A DNA stretch of 64,000 nt from Pararhodobacter sp. SW119 (lineage in GTDB: Bacteria; Pseudomonadota; Alphaproteobacteria; Rhodobacterales; Rhodobacteraceae). The notes under the pieces are model-generated. The model made no database searches. It was not told the DNA's origin and saw only the letters and a program-made list of their open reading frames with translations. The translations under genes and the position numbers were made by a program. The DNA is taken from assembly GCF_017811755.1 (NCBI RefSeq), contig NZ_JADDJF010000004.1, positions 62,001 through 126,000 on the forward strand. The letters run 5' to 3'. Of this stretch, positions 54,754-64,000 are shown one piece after another; the stretch's first letter is position 1, and each line of letters starts with the position of its first letter.

Positions 54754-54881
54754 TCCGTCACCACGCATTGCGGGGTCCCCGTCTACGCCCCATGAACGGG
54801 ACCATGCCGAAGGCTTGCACCGGCAAGGTGAGGGGGCAAGGGAAAATTTCCGTTAAGGGCGACACGGCGGGCAGGATGCGG

Positions 54882-56168
54882 TCAGACGTCCTCGATCCGC
54901 AGGGCGACGGGGTCGCCGACCAGCACGCCGGTGGCCTCGAACCGCGCCAGCGCGTCGCCGATGTCGTCGCTGGAGGCCTTGTGGGTGACGATCAGCACCG
55001 GGGCATGCGCGCCCTCGTGTCCGTACTGGCGCATCCGGTCGATGGAGATGCCGGAATCGCCCAGCGCGGTGGCGATGCGGGCCAGCGCGCCGGGTTTGTC
55101 GAGAAGGGTCATGCGCAAATACCAGCGCGCCGCGGCGGATACCGCGGCGGGTGCGGCGACCGTCAGGTCGGCGGCGGGTTCGCCGAAGGTCGGCAGGCGC
55201 AGGCCGCGGGCGATGTCGATCACGTCGCCCATCACGGCGCTGGCCGTCGGCCCCTCGCCGGCGCCGGCGCCGCGCAGCACGATCTGGCCCACCGCGTCGC
55301 CCTCGACCACCACCATGTTGGTGCCGCCCTGCAACTGGCCCAGCGGGTGGGTTTCGGGCACGAGGCAGGGGGTCATGCGCTGTTCCAGCCCGCGGCCGGT
55401 CATCCGCGCCACGCCCAGGAGCTTGATCGCGAAGCCCATGTCGCGCGCCAGCCGGATATCGTCGATGGAGACCGCGCCGATCCCTTCCAGATGCACGTTG
55501 TCGAAATCGACCCGGGTGCCGAAGGCGATGGCGGCCAACAGCGCCAGCTTGTGCCCGGCGTCGATGCCGCCGACGTCGAGGTTTGGGTCGGCCTCCAGAT
55601 AGCCCAGCTGGCGGGCTTCCTCGAACACCGTCTCGTAGGGCAGGCCCGCGCTTTCCATCCGGGTCAGGATGTAGTTGCAGGTGCCGTTCATCACGCCCAT
55701 GACGCGCTCGATCCGGTTTCCGGCCAGCCCCTCGGACAGGGCCTTGATGACCGGGATGCCGCCGGCGACCGCGGCCTCGAACCGCAGGGTGCGGCCCGCG
55801 GCCTCGGCAGCCTCGGCCAGGGCCTGACCGTGATGGGCAAGCATCGCCTTGTTGGCGGTGACCACGTCCTTGCCGTTCTTCAGCGCGGTTTCGACCAGCG
55901 CCTTGGCGGCGCCGTTTTCGCCGCCGATCAGCTCGATCACCAGGTCGACATCGGGGCGGCGGGCCAGTGCGACCGGGTCGTCCTCCCACGCGTAGACGGA
56001 GATGTCGGCGCTGCGGTTCTTCTTGCGCGAACTGGCGCTGACCGCCACGATCTCGATCGGCCTGCCGGCGCGGCGGGCGATCAGCGCGCCATGCGCCTGC
56101 ACGATCTTCACCACGCCAATGCCGACCGTGCCCAGACCGGCAATGCCGAGGCGGAGGGGGCTGTTCAT
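54882..56168 (-). CDS. hom: Homoserine dehydrogenase
   Basis: A 428-residue enzyme reducing aspartate semialdehyde to homoserine for threonine, methionine and isoleucine synthesis. GIAGLGTVGIGVVKIV is the NAD(P) loop, and VTANKAMLAHHG and FEAAVAGGIPVIKALSEGL the catalytic core. MNGTCNYILTRM and DVGGIDAGHKLALLAAIAFG are family signatures. A C-terminal ACT domain (LRMTLLDKPGALARIATALGDSGISI) gives feedback control by threonine in the family. Start at 56168 follows GGAG. It precedes the HAD-UbiA gene by 128 bp on the same strand. Confidence 0.95.
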   Translation of the reverse strand: MNSPLRLGIAGLGTVGIGVVKIVQAHGALIARRAGRPIEIVAVSASSRKKNRSADISVYAWEDDPVALARRPDVDLVIELIGGENGAAKALVETALKNGKDVVTANKAMLAHHGQALAEAAEAAGRTLRFEAAVAGGIPVIKALSEGLAGNRIERVMGVMNGTCNYILTRMESAGLPYETVFEEARQLGYLEADPNLDVGGIDAGHKLALLAAIAFGTRVDFDNVHLEGIGAVSIDDIRLARDMGFAIKLLGVARMTGRGLEQRMTPCLVPETHPLGQLQGGTNMVVVEGDAVGQIVLRGAGAGEGPTASAVMGDVIDIARGLRLPTFGEPAADLTVAAPAAVSAAARWYLRMTLLDKPGALARIATALGDSGISIDRMRQYGHEGAHAPVLIVTHKASSDDIGDALARFEATGVLVGDPVALRIEDV

Positions 56169-56260
56169 CGGAAACTCCGGTTGCGGACCTGCCTCCCCTA
56201 GCCTGAAGGCCGGGCGGGCGCAATCGGGCCGGTGCGGTCGTCGGAGGGGTCGGGCAAGCG

Positions 56261-56509
56261 TCAGCTGCCGGTGCGCAGGGCCGCGGCGCGGACGCGCAGC
56301 GCGGCGGCGCGGGCGGCCAGCGCGGCCTCGTCGCTTGCGGCCTGTTCTGGCGCGGTCGCGGTGTCTGCGGTCAGCGCGGCGATCTCGGCCGGGCTGAGCA
56401 GGCGCGGCGCCTGCGGCGCGTCGGGGCGCGCGCATCCGGCCAGCAGGGCGCCTGCGCAGGCAAGGGCCAGCAGCGGGCGGAAGGCGGGACTGGCGGGGAT
56501 GCGGATCAT
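56261..56509 (-). CDS. Small putative lipoprotein
   Basis: An 82-residue protein. The N-terminus has a signal peptide with a lipobox LLAGC (MIRIPASPAFRPLLALACAGALLAGCARP), followed by a short Ala/Arg-rich mature part with a probable helix. No family is recognised. The lipobox and a plausible start support it as a real small outer- or inner-membrane lipoprotein gene. It lies between gluQ and hom, all on the minus strand. Confidence 0.55.
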   Translation of the reverse strand: MIRIPASPAFRPLLALACAGALLAGCARPDAPQAPRLLSPAEIAALTADTATAPEQAASDEAALAARAAALRVRAAALRTGS

Positions 56510-56539
56510 CGGGTTCCGGCGCGGTGGTGGCGGGGCATC

Positions 56540-57433
56540 CTAGCGCGCCGGGTGCTGCGCCGGCAAGCCGGCAGCGACGCCGCCCGATCCCGGCCCGACG
56601 AGGGCGCGAATGTCATCGACTGCCAGCCCCTGCGCGCGAAAAAGCGACAGCGCACGGGCGTCGTCGCGCTTGGCCAGGCGCTGGCCGGCGGCGTCGCGGA
56701 TCAGGCGGTGGTGGTGGTAGTCGGGTACCGGCAGGTCCAGAAGCCGCTGCAGCAGCACATGGATCGCCGTCGCCGCAAAGAGGTCGGCGCCGCGCGGCAC
56801 CAGGCTTACCCCCTGCACGGCGTCGTCGACCACGACCGCCAGATGGTAGGAACTGCCGATATCGCGCCGCGCCAGCACGATGTCGCCCACCTGACCGACC
56901 ATCTGCGCGGTGTCGAAGACATGGCGGCCGGGATAGATCGGCCCGGCCTCGTGGAAGCTGACCAGGCCGCCGACCCGCGCCATCGCCGCGGCCATGTCCA
57001 GCCGGACCGCCGCGTCGCTGTCGCTGTGCCCGGCCTGCCGGCAGGTGCCCGGATATACCGGCCCGTCGGGGCCGTGGGCCGGCGCGCCCTCCTGCGGGGC
57101 GGAGAGCGCGGCGCGGATGTCGCTGCGCGTGCAGATGCAGCGGTAGGTGAGCCCCATCGCCGACAGACGCGCCAGCGCCTGCGCATGGGCGGCGGCGCGG
57201 TCGGACTGGCGCATGACAGGTTCGGGCCAATCGAGGCCGAGCCAGCGCAGATCGTCGAAGATCGCCGCCTCCCATTCGGGTTTGCAGCGCGCGGTGTCGA
57301 TATCCTCGATCCGCAGCAGGAAGGTCCCGCCGCTGGCCTGCGCGAGATCCCAGGCGATCAGGGCGGAAAAGGCGTGCCCCAGGTGCAGCGGCCCGGTGGG
57401 CGAGGGCGCGAAGCGGGTGATCAGTCCAGCCAT
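56540..57433 (-). CDS. gluQ: Glutamyl-queuosine tRNA(Asp) synthetase
   Basis: A 297-residue class I aminoacyl-tRNA synthetase fragment-like enzyme that attaches glutamate to queuosine in tRNA(Asp). [24 protein letters not shown] gives the HIGH-type HLGH, and [11 protein letters not shown] the KMSKS-like loop. The zinc site is CICTRSD ... YPGTCR. The anticodon-binding domain of GluRS is missing, as expected. The start overlaps the trmFO stop by 13 bp, so the two tRNA-modification genes are co-transcribed. Confidence 0.93.
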   Translation of the reverse strand: MAGLITRFAPSPTGPLHLGHAFSALIAWDLAQASGGTFLLRIEDIDTARCKPEWEAAIFDDLRWLGLDWPEPVMRQSDRAAAHAQALARLSAMGLTYRCICTRSDIRAALSAPQEGAPAHGPDGPVYPGTCRQAGHSDSDAAVRLDMAAAMARVGGLVSFHEAGPIYPGRHVFDTAQMVGQVGDIVLARRDIGSSYHLAVVVDDAVQGVSLVPRGADLFAATAIHVLLQRLLDLPVPDYHHHRLIRDAAGQRLAKRDDARALSLFRAQGLAVDDIRALVGPGSGGVAAGLPAQHPAR

Positions 57434-58752
57434 TCCCGGAACGCGGCCTTGGCGCGGTCGGTGTAGGCGCGGTAGCGGTCCTTGCGCCCGCGCCGTCCGC
57501 CGTTTGCGTCGATGGGCGGGAAAAGCCCGAAGTTGACGTTCATCGGCTGGAAGGTCTTGGCCTCCGCCCCGCCGGTGATGTGGTGGATCAGCGCGCCCAT
57601 CGCGGTTTCGCGCGGCGGCGGGGGCAGGGTATCGCCCTTGATCTCGGCCGCCGCCATGCGCCCCGCGACCAGCCCCATCGCGGCGGATTCGACATAGCCC
57701 TCGACGCCGGTGATCTGCCCGGCGAAGCGGATGTTGGGGCGGGTGCGCAGGCGCATCTGCTCGTCCAGCAGCGTCGGCGAATTGAGGAAGGTGTTGCGGT
57801 GGATGCCGCCGAGGCGCGCGAAGCTCGCGTTCTCCAGCCCCGGGATCATGCGGAAGACCTGCGTCTGCGCGCCGTATTTCATCTTCGTCTGGAAGCCCAC
57901 GATGTTGTAGAGCGTCCCCAGCGCGTTGTCGCGGCGCAACTGGACCACGGCATGGGCCTTCACGTCGGGCTGGTGCGGGTTGGTCAGGCCGACGGGCTTC
58001 ATCGGGCCATGGCGCAGCGTTTCGCGGCCGCGCTCGGCCATGACCTCGATCGGCAGGCAGCCGTCGAAGTAGCCGGCGGTTTCACCTTCGTGGAATTCCG
58101 TCTTGGGCGCGACCAGGATGGCGTCGATGAACGCCTCGTAGGTGGCGCGGTCCATCGGGCAGTTGAGGTAGGCCTTGCGCTGCGCTTCGGTCTCGCCCTT
58201 GTCGTAGCGCGACTGGAACCAGGCCTTTGACAGGTCGATCGAGTCGAAATGCACGATCGGCGCGATGGCGTCGAAGAAGGCCAGCGCCTCCTCCCCGGTC
58301 TCGGCCCGGATCGCCTGCGCCAGCCTGTCCGAGGTCAGGGGCCCGGTGGCGATGATCCAGTGCCCGTCGCGCGGCAGTTGCGCCACCTCGCCGGGTTCGA
58401 CGCGGACCAGGGGATGGGCGCGCAGGCGCTCGGTCACCGCCCGCGCGAAGGGGTCGCGGTCGACGGCCAGCGCCCCGCCCGCGGGCAGCGCATGGGCATC
58501 GGCCATCGCCATCACCAGCCCGCCCGCCGCGCGCATCTCCCAGTGCAGCAGGCCCACGGCGTTCTGTTCGTCATCGTCCGAGCGGAACGAGTTGGAACAG
58601 ACCATCTCGGCCAGATCGCCGGTGCGGTGGGCGAAGGTGCCGACCTGCGGGCGCATCTCGTGGATCACCACCGGCACGCCGGCCTCGGCAGCCTGCCAGG
58701 CGGCCTCGGATCCGGCCATGCCGCCGCCGACGATATGCAATTCGGTGCTCAT
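57421..58752 (-). CDS. trmFO: Folate-dependent tRNA-m5U54 methyltransferase TrmFO
   Basis: A 443-residue flavoenzyme that makes 5-methyluridine 54 in tRNA using methylenetetrahydrofolate and [23 protein letters not shown] is the FAD loop, and [23 protein letters not shown] the family signature. [36 protein letters not shown] and [24 protein letters not shown] continue the pattern. TrmFO takes the place of TrmA in many alphaproteobacteria. Start at 58752 gives the usual [11 protein letters not shown]; an ATG at 58761 is in frame. Confidence 0.94.
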   Translation of the reverse strand: MSTELHIVGGGMAGSEAAWQAAEAGVPVVIHEMRPQVGTFAHRTGDLAEMVCSNSFRSDDDEQNAVGLLHWEMRAAGGLVMAMADAHALPAGGALAVDRDPFARAVTERLRAHPLVRVEPGEVAQLPRDGHWIIATGPLTSDRLAQAIRAETGEEALAFFDAIAPIVHFDSIDLSKAWFQSRYDKGETEAQRKAYLNCPMDRATYEAFIDAILVAPKTEFHEGETAGYFDGCLPIEVMAERGRETLRHGPMKPVGLTNPHQPDVKAHAVVQLRRDNALGTLYNIVGFQTKMKYGAQTQVFRMIPGLENASFARLGGIHRNTFLNSPTLLDEQMRLRTRPNIRFAGQITGVEGYVESAAMGLVAGRMAAAEIKGDTLPPPPRETAMGALIHHITGGAEAKTFQPMNVNFGLFPPIDANGGRRGRKDRYRAYTDRAKAAFREWLD

Positions 58753-58821
58753 GGCGCCCATCTAGCGGTGGCGCGCTGCGAAGGAAAGGGGCGCGATGGG
58801 GACGGGCCCCCGGCCCGGACC

Positions 58822-58858
58822 CGCGGCGAGAGACCCCTCGACGGGGTCTCTCGCCGCG
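58822..58858 (-). terminator. Strong hairpin after the DoxX gene
   Basis: A perfect 16-bp stem (58822-58837 with 58843-58858) around a 5-nt TCGAC loop, starting 14 bp beyond the doxX stop on the minus strand and about 70 bp before the trmFO start. It would isolate trmFO-gluQ from upstream transcription. Confidence 0.75.
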
Positions 58859-58871
58859 CCGCCGTTTCCGG

Positions 58872-59267
58872 TCAGGCGGTCAGGGGCGCGGCGCGGCCGA
58901 GCCTGGCGTCGATGGACCACTGGCCGGCGCCGGCAAGGGCCAGCAGCAGGTAGCCGCCGGTCAGCCCGAGGTTCTTCATCAGCGCCGTCATCTGCATCTG
59001 GTCGCCCAGGTCGAAATGATAGAGCAGCCCCGAGGCCAGGCAGAACGCGCCGAGCGCCAGCGCGGCGATCCGGGTCTGGAAGCCCACCAGGATGGCAAGG
59101 CCGCCGAGGATTTCGAACAGGACGACCGGCCAGGCCAGGAAGGCCGGCACGCCGCCCGAGGCCATGTAGGCGCCGAAGCCCTGGACATCGCCAAGCTTGC
59201 CAAGGCCGGCGACGATGAAGAGGATGGCCAGCAGGACGCGGGCCGCGAGGATCGTTGCATGGGTCAT
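58872..59267 (-). CDS. DoxX-family membrane protein
   Basis: A 131-residue membrane protein with about four helices. ARVLLAILFIVAGLGKLGDVQGFGAYMASGGVP and VLFEILGGLAILVGFQTRIAALALGAFCLASGLLYH match the DoxX family, with the conserved GxxK/E and EILGG motifs. Members are linked to thiosulfate or quinone metabolism and to oxidative-stress complexes; the function here is not certain. The ATG at 59267 follows a GGAGACA site. Confidence 0.86.
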   Translation of the reverse strand: MTHATILAARVLLAILFIVAGLGKLGDVQGFGAYMASGGVPAFLAWPVVLFEILGGLAILVGFQTRIAALALGAFCLASGLLYHFDLGDQMQMTALMKNLGLTGGYLLLALAGAGQWSIDARLGRAAPLTA

Positions 59268-59389
59268 GTGTCTGTCTCCGGTCGGCGCCGGGAAGTGGCG
59301 CTGAGCGGCAGATATAGTGCGTGAACTGGCGCACCAATCCGGCACGGATCAACAGCCGCCGCGCATCTGCGCACAGAACGACGGGCGGT

Positions 59390-59740
59390 TCAGATCAGCG
59401 CGAGACGTTCGGCGCCTTCCGGATCGGGATAGGGACGGTAGAGGCCGAATTCGACATGCGCGATATGCTGGTGCATCTGGTCGTAGCGGCGTTGGGCGTC
59501 CTCGTCCGCTTCGGCGAGAAAGCGGAAAGCGGAGTCGAGTTGGGCGAGGTCGGCAACCTCGATCTCCAGCAGGAAGTCGGCGCAGGCGGGGCCGGCGAGG
59601 TTCAGCTTGCGCCGGAAAAGCCGCCAGGCGCCGATGCGGCCCTGATCCTGAAGCAGTGTAAGCCATTGGTCCAGCGCGAAAGAAAAGAGAAGCGCCTTGG
59701 CATCGTGCTTCAGGTCGATCATGCAGTGATAGAGGTTCAT
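59390..59740 (-). CDS. DUF6614-like conserved protein
   Basis: A 116-residue cytoplasmic protein found mainly in Rhodobacterales. It starts MNLYHCMIDLKHDAKALLFSFALDQWLTLLQ and has WRLFRRKLNLAGPACADFLLEIEVADLAQLDSAFRFL, features of a small alpha/beta ferredoxin-like (DABB-type) fold. The function is unknown. It is a single-gene unit. Confidence 0.72.
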   Translation of the reverse strand: MNLYHCMIDLKHDAKALLFSFALDQWLTLLQDQGRIGAWRLFRRKLNLAGPACADFLLEIEVADLAQLDSAFRFLAEADEDAQRRYDQMHQHIAHVEFGLYRPYPDPEGAERLALI

Positions 59741-59882
59741 GGGCCCGCCCGCTTCGGCTGATCGCGGCAGTCTAGGCGGGCTTTATTGCGGCGTGGTAAA
59801 CGCCTGCGGGGCCTTTGGCTTGGATCCCCGCGGCGTACGTCTCGCAGGCGCACACCGCTGGACCCGGGCGGGGGCGGCGGGC

Positions 59883-60122
59883 TCAGGCGTCGCGCAGCAT
59901 CCGCGCGATCGTGTCCTTCAGCTCCAGCCGCTTGCGGCGCAACTCGGCCTCGTGGGCCTCGGACACCGGCTCGACATTCGTTTCGGCGCGGTGGATGTCG
60001 CGGTTGACCGCGTGGTACGCCTCCGACAGCCGGGCGAAATGCGGATCGGCGAGTTTCAGGTCATGCAGCTTCGCCGCGTGCTCCGGGAATTCCTCGGCCA
60101 GTTCGTGGGGGGTGTGGGTCAT
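59883..60122 (-). CDS. YdcH family protein (DUF465)
   Basis: A 79-residue all-helical small protein. FPEHAAKLHDLKLADPHFARLSEAYHAVNRDIHRAETNVEPVSEAHEAELRRKRLELKDTIARML is the DUF465/YdcH helical hairpin with the HDLKxxDxHFxxLxxxYxxxNxxI pattern. Function unknown; widespread in proteobacteria. Confidence 0.85.
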   Translation of the reverse strand: MTHTPHELAEEFPEHAAKLHDLKLADPHFARLSEAYHAVNRDIHRAETNVEPVSEAHEAELRRKRLELKDTIARMLRDA

Positions 60123-60313
60123 CGTATCCTCGTCTGATGGGTAACGGCGACGTAACCCGGCAACAGGCGCGGGGCCTTGATCTGGATCAGAAGAGGGTCA
60201 CGACCGACGAGTTGCGGAATGGAGGCACCAGAAGATCGAGGCCGCGCGGGACATGCAGCGCCTTTCCAGCAGCCCCTCGGGCTGCAATCGGTCGGTTTCG
60301 AGCGCTCTGCGGG

Positions 60314-60505
60314 TCAGTCCTTGGCCACTTTCAGCGTGTTGCCGAGGCGATCATAGGGTGCGCCCTGCACGATGGCATCCAGCCGACGCTGTGGTACGGG
60401 GGCGGTCTTGCGCTGCAGCATCAGACCGACCGCGCCGAGCCCGACAAGGCTGCCGCCGACCGACAGGCCAAGAACCAGATTTTCAACTCCGACCGCCTCG
60501 AACAT
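60314..60505 (-). CDS. Small membrane protein, hypothetical
   Basis: A 63-residue protein. The N-terminal MFEAVGVENLVLGLSVGGSLVGLGAVGLML is a glycine-rich membrane helix, followed by a basic cytoplasmic tail (QRKTAPVPQRRLDAIVQGAPYDRLGNTLKVAKD). Start at 60505 follows a GGAGG site with 6-bp spacing, better than the upstream in-frame ATG. No family is recognised. It is downstream of the gyrA-hypothetical pair on the same strand. Confidence 0.6.
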   Translation of the reverse strand: MFEAVGVENLVLGLSVGGSLVGLGAVGLMLQRKTAPVPQRRLDAIVQGAPYDRLGNTLKVAKD

Positions 60506-60558
60506 GGCACCCTCCGCTTTCTGTTTCATAGATAGGGTATTTCGCCGTCGATTTCCAG

Positions 60559-61167
60559 TCACGGCAGGTCACCGATGGCTTTTGCCAGCGACTCCGCCTG
60601 GTCGGCGCGCTTGCGGTGCCGGGCGCGGCGCCGCATGAGCCGCAGCCGGCCCCAGGAGGCGGCGCCGACCAGCACGAGCGGCGCGGCGACCGCTGCCACC
60701 GCGCCCAGGCCGGCGATGCTGCCGGCAATGACGCCGCCGAGCGCGAAGACGAAGAGCGTGGCGCCCAACCGTTGGGTCCAGACGCCCCAGGCGGAATCGC
60801 GGTTGCCGAATTCCTCGGACAGTTCGACCAGATCGGCAGCGCGCGAGCGCAGCAGGTCGGCGACGATGATGCGCACGTCGCGGTCGTTGACCCTGCCGAG
60901 CGCGGTCAGAAGGGCGGCGCGTTCGGCGCGGTCGGACACCACCGCCTCGATCAGGAGGGCGAGATCGGCGTCGGCGACCGGCACCTGCATCGAGAGCGCC
61001 TGGGCATAGGCGACGAGCGCGGTCGCCGGGGAGCGCTTCATCGCGTCGTCGGCGGCGTTTACCGGGGCGTCGGTTGTGCCCTCGGGGGTCGATCCGTCCG
61101 CGCCGGTGCCGCCCGGCCCGCTTGCGCCCGTGCGGCTTCGGCGGCCCGATCCTGGCGCGCGCGCCAT
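60559..61167 (-). CDS. Hypothetical membrane protein downstream of gyrA
   Basis: A 202-residue protein. The N-terminal 45 residues are Gly/Thr/Ser-rich and disordered. A helical segment follows (DADLALLIEAVVSDRAERAALLTALGRVNDRDVRIIVADLLRSRAADLVELSEEFGN), then two membrane helices (LGATLFVFALGGVIAGSIAGLGAVAAVAAPLVLVGAASWG) and a basic tail. No recognised family. It starts 7 bp after the gyrA stop and is probably in its operon. Confidence 0.65.
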   Translation of the reverse strand: MARAPGSGRRSRTGASGPGGTGADGSTPEGTTDAPVNAADDAMKRSPATALVAYAQALSMQVPVADADLALLIEAVVSDRAERAALLTALGRVNDRDVRIIVADLLRSRAADLVELSEEFGNRDSAWGVWTQRLGATLFVFALGGVIAGSIAGLGAVAAVAAPLVLVGAASWGRLRLMRRRARHRKRADQAESLAKAIGDLP

Positions 61168-61174
61168 TGCGGGA

Positions 61175-63889
61175 TCAGCCCTCGTCCGCCTGTTCGGCGA
61201 TGCGCGCGACCGAGACGACTTCCTCGCCCGTGCCGTTGAGGTTGAGCACCTTCACCCCGCCGCCCGAGCGCGCCATGAAGCGGATGCCCTCGATCGGCAC
61301 GCGGATCGACTGGCCGCCCGAGGTGACGAGCATGACCTGATCGGCCATGTCGACCGGGAAGCTGGCGACCAGCGGGCCGCCGCGCCGGGCGCCGTCGGTG
61401 GCGCGCACGCCCTGCCCGCCGCGGCTGCGCAGCGGATAGTCGAAGCTGGAGGACAGCTTGCCCAGCCCGCCGGCGGTGATGGTCAGCAGCAGGTCCTCGG
61501 CGGCCGACATCTCGGCGTAGCGTTCGGGCGAAAGCTGGCCGATCTCGACCGCGACTTCGTCCTCCTCGGGCTCGGCGTCGGTATCCTCGGGCGCGCCGGC
61601 CATCAGGCGGCGCTGCTTGAGGTAGGCCGCGCGTTCCTCGGGCGTGGCCTCGAAATGGCGGATCACGGCCATCGACACGACGCGGTCGCCGTCGGCCAGG
61701 CGGATGCCGCGCACGCCGGTCGAATCGCGGCCCTTGAAGACGCGGACATCGGTCGTGGGGAAGCGGATGGCGCGGCCCAGCGCGGTGACCAGCATGACGT
61801 CGTCCCCCTCGTCGCAGATGCGGGCGTTCACCAGGCTCACGCCGTCGGGCAGGCGCATGGCGATCTTGCCGTTGCGCATGACGTTGGTGAAATCGGAAAG
61901 CGCATTGCGCCGCACCCCGCCTTCGGAGGTGGCGAAGAAGATCTGCAGCTTGTCCCAGTCGTCCTCGGGCGCGTCGACGGGCATCAGGGCGGCGATGCCG
62001 ATGCCGGTGGCGATGGGCAGGATGTTGATGATCGCCTTGCCGCGCGCGCTGCGGCCGGCCAGCGGCAGGCGCCAGCACTTCAGCTTGTAGACCATCCCGT
62101 CGGTGGTGAAGAACAGAAGGTTGGTGTGCGTGTTGGCGACGAAAAGCGTGGTGACGACGTCGTCTTCCTTGGTCGACATCGAGGAAAGCCCCTTGCCGCC
62201 GCGGCGCTGGGCGCGGAATTCGGCGAGCGAGGTGCGCTTGATGTAGCCGGACTGGGTGATGGTCACCACCATGTCCTCGCGCTCGATCAGGTCCTCGTCC
62301 TCCATGTCGCCGGCCCAGTCGACGATCTCGGTCCTGCGGGGGACGGCGAAAAGCTCCTTCGCCTCGGCCAGTTCGGAGGAGATGATCTCCATGATGCGGG
62401 CGCGCGAGCGCAGGATGTCGAGGTAATCGCGGATCTTGCCGGCCAGTTCCTCCAGTTCGTCGGTGACCTCCTTCACGCCCATCGCGGTCAGGCGCTGGAG
62501 GCGCAACTCAAGGATGGCGCGGGCCTGGATTTCGCTCAGGTTGTAGGTGCCGTCGTCGTTCATCGTGTGGCTGGGATCGTCGATCAGCCGGATATAGGGC
62601 GCGATGTCGGCGGCCGGCCAGCGGCGGGTCATCAGCTTTTCGCGCGCTTCCGCCGGGTCGGCCGAGCCGCGAATGGTGGCGACGACCTCGTCCACGTTCG
62701 ACACCGCGACGGCGAGGCCGCAGAGGACATGGCTTCGCTCGCGCGCCTTGTTCAACTCGAACGCGGTGCGGCGGGTGACGACCTCCTCACGGAAGGTGAT
62801 GAAATAGGTCAGGAAGTCGCGCAGCGTCAGCTGTTCGGGCCGGCCGCCGTTGAGCGCCAGCATGTTGCAGCCGAACGAGGTCTGCATCGGCGTGAAGCGG
62901 AAAAGCTGGTTCAGCACCACGTCGGGCGTCGCGTCGCGCTTCAACTCGATCACGACGCGCACGCCGACGCGGTCGGATTCGTCGGCGACGTGGCTGATCC
63001 CCTCGATCTTCTTCTCGCGCACCTGGTCGGCGATGCGTTCGACCATCGTGGACTTGTTCACCTGGTAGGGGATTTCGTCGACGATGATGGCAAAGCGGTC
63101 CTTGCGCACCTCCTCGATATGGGTGCGGGCGCGGATGAGGACGGAACCGCGCCCTTCGAGATAGGCCTTGCGCGCGCCCGAGCGCCCGAGGATCAGCGCG
63201 CCGGTCGGAAAGTCGGGGGCCGGGACGAATTGCATCAGCTCTTCGCTGGTCAGATCGGGGTTCTCGATCAGCGCCAGCGTCGCATCCACCACCTCGCCGA
63301 GGTTGTGGGGCGGGATGTTGGTGGCCATGCCGACGGCGATGCCTCCGGCGCCGTTGACCAGCATGTTGGGAAAGCGCGCGGGCAGGACCGTGGGTTCGCG
63401 GTCCTTGCCGTCGTAATTGTCCTGAAAGTTGACGGTGTCTTTCTCGATATCCGCCAGGAGGAAGTTGGCCGGCCGGTCCATGCGGACCTCGGTATAGCGC
63501 ATCGCGGCGGCGGTGTCGCCGTCCATCGAGCCGAAGTTGCCCTGCCCGTCCAGCAGCTTGAGCGACATCGAGAAGGGCTGCGCCATGCGCACCAGCGCGT
63601 CGTAGATCGCGCTGTCGCCGTGCGGGTGGTACTTGCCCATCGTGTCGCCGACCGAGCGCGCCGACTTCCGGTAAGGCTTGTCATGCGTGTTGCCGGATTC
63701 GTGCATGGCAAAGAGGATGCGGCGGTGCACCGGTTTCAGCCCGTCGCGCAGGTCCGGAATGGCGCGGCTGACGATCACGCTCATCGCGTAATCGAGGTAG
63801 GAGGTGCGCATTTCCTGCGTGATCGAGACGGTCGGTCCCGAAGGTTTCCGTGCTTCGGTGTCGTCCGGATTTTCGGGCGTGTCGGTCAC
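61175..63889 (-). CDS. gyrA: DNA gyrase subunit A
   Basis: A 904-residue type II topoisomerase subunit that makes the double-strand break for negative supercoiling. The winged-helix domain has the active-site Tyr132 in [10 protein letters not shown]. The QRDR-type region [19 protein letters not shown] keeps Ser93 and Asp97, the positions matching E. coli Ser83 and Asp87, so it looks wild type for quinolone response. The C-terminal beta-propeller has the GyrA box QRRGGKG. It is slightly longer than E. coli GyrA, partly because of an acidic insert near [10 protein letters not shown] (about residue 775). Confidence 0.97.
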   Translation of the reverse strand: MTDTPENPDDTEARKPSGPTVSITQEMRTSYLDYAMSVIVSRAIPDLRDGLKPVHRRILFAMHESGNTHDKPYRKSARSVGDTMGKYHPHGDSAIYDALVRMAQPFSMSLKLLDGQGNFGSMDGDTAAAMRYTEVRMDRPANFLLADIEKDTVNFQDNYDGKDREPTVLPARFPNMLVNGAGGIAVGMATNIPPHNLGEVVDATLALIENPDLTSEELMQFVPAPDFPTGALILGRSGARKAYLEGRGSVLIRARTHIEEVRKDRFAIIVDEIPYQVNKSTMVERIADQVREKKIEGISHVADESDRVGVRVVIELKRDATPDVVLNQLFRFTPMQTSFGCNMLALNGGRPEQLTLRDFLTYFITFREEVVTRRTAFELNKARERSHVLCGLAVAVSNVDEVVATIRGSADPAEAREKLMTRRWPAADIAPYIRLIDDPSHTMNDDGTYNLSEIQARAILELRLQRLTAMGVKEVTDELEELAGKIRDYLDILRSRARIMEIISSELAEAKELFAVPRRTEIVDWAGDMEDEDLIEREDMVVTITQSGYIKRTSLAEFRAQRRGGKGLSSMSTKEDDVVTTLFVANTHTNLLFFTTDGMVYKLKCWRLPLAGRSARGKAIINILPIATGIGIAALMPVDAPEDDWDKLQIFFATSEGGVRRNALSDFTNVMRNGKIAMRLPDGVSLVNARICDEGDDVMLVTALGRAIRFPTTDVRVFKGRDSTGVRGIRLADGDRVVSMAVIRHFEATPEERAAYLKQRRLMAGAPEDTDAEPEEDEVAVEIGQLSPERYAEMSAAEDLLLTITAGGLGKLSSSFDYPLRSRGGQGVRATDGARRGGPLVASFPVDMADQVMLVTSGGQSIRVPIEGIRFMARSGGGVKVLNLNGTGEEVVSVARIAEQADEG

Positions 63890-64000
63890 CGGGGCCTCGC
63901 TGGGTGGAATCCGCTAGATTTTGTTGCCCGGCTTATAGCAAGACCCAAGGGGCGGGCGCAATGGCGGGGGCGATCCGGGCCTGACCCGAGTCAATGTTCC

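Overview
The window is chromosomal DNA from an alphaproteobacterium, almost certainly a member of the Rhodobacteraceae. It is GC-rich, it carries two perfect alphaproteobacterial parS sites, and it has the conserved origin-proximal order parB-parA-rsmG-mnmG-mnmE-rho-hemJ / maf-aroE-coaE-dnaQ. Other signs are the HemP type, the VPLPA-CTERM tail and several Roseobacter/Rhodobacter-type small proteins. No rRNA, tRNA, CRISPR array, prophage or insertion sequence was seen. Genes are densely packed and often overlap by ATGA or GTGA.

1-14 kb is the origin core. The end of rph, then rdgB and hemW point right; parB, parA, rsmG, mnmG, mnmE, rho and hemJ point left. A gene-free, AT-rich stretch of 344 bp (9402-9745) with several DnaA-box-like nonamers follows, and then maf, aroE, coaE and dnaQ point right. 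I read 9402-9745 as oriC. parS sites lie at 825-840 and 4340-4355.

14-31 kb holds housekeeping genes: a Gph-type phosphatase, an AhpD-like protein, a GNAT, a CinA-N protein, map, a YihY/BrkB protein, an H-NS-like protein, an EamA transporter, cysQ, galU, recO, an SDR, a universal stress protein, gap, a class A penicillin-binding protein and the nitrogen pair glnK-amtB.

31-50 kb is more accessory. It holds a LacI-type regulator with an AbrB-family permease and an SDR, a LuxR-type regulator facing a VPLPA-CTERM surface protein, a small HTH protein with a SulP transporter, deoD, a DoeB-like deacylase, an NfeD/slipin pair, a DUF3291 protein and hemP. An eight-copy palindrome array (43523-43991) separates hemP from a second GAPDH gene. 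An AttEFGH-like ABC exporter/lipocalin-hydrolase operon and a large unknown membrane-anchored protein follow.

50.8-54.8 kb is the most striking part. Four genes with overlapping stops and starts encode a HAD-UbiA fusion, a GtrA protein, a DprE1-like oxidase and a DprE2-like reductase. This parallels the mycobacterial decaprenylphosphoryl-arabinose pathway (UbiA/Rv3806c, Rv3789, Rv3790, Rv3791) in a Gram-negative bacterium. The fused HAD domain could supply the phosphatase step, and the residue matching the benzothiazinone-reactive Cys is Ala.

55-64 kb returns to housekeeping genes: hom, a small lipoprotein, gluQ, trmFO, a DoxX protein, several small conserved proteins and gyrA.
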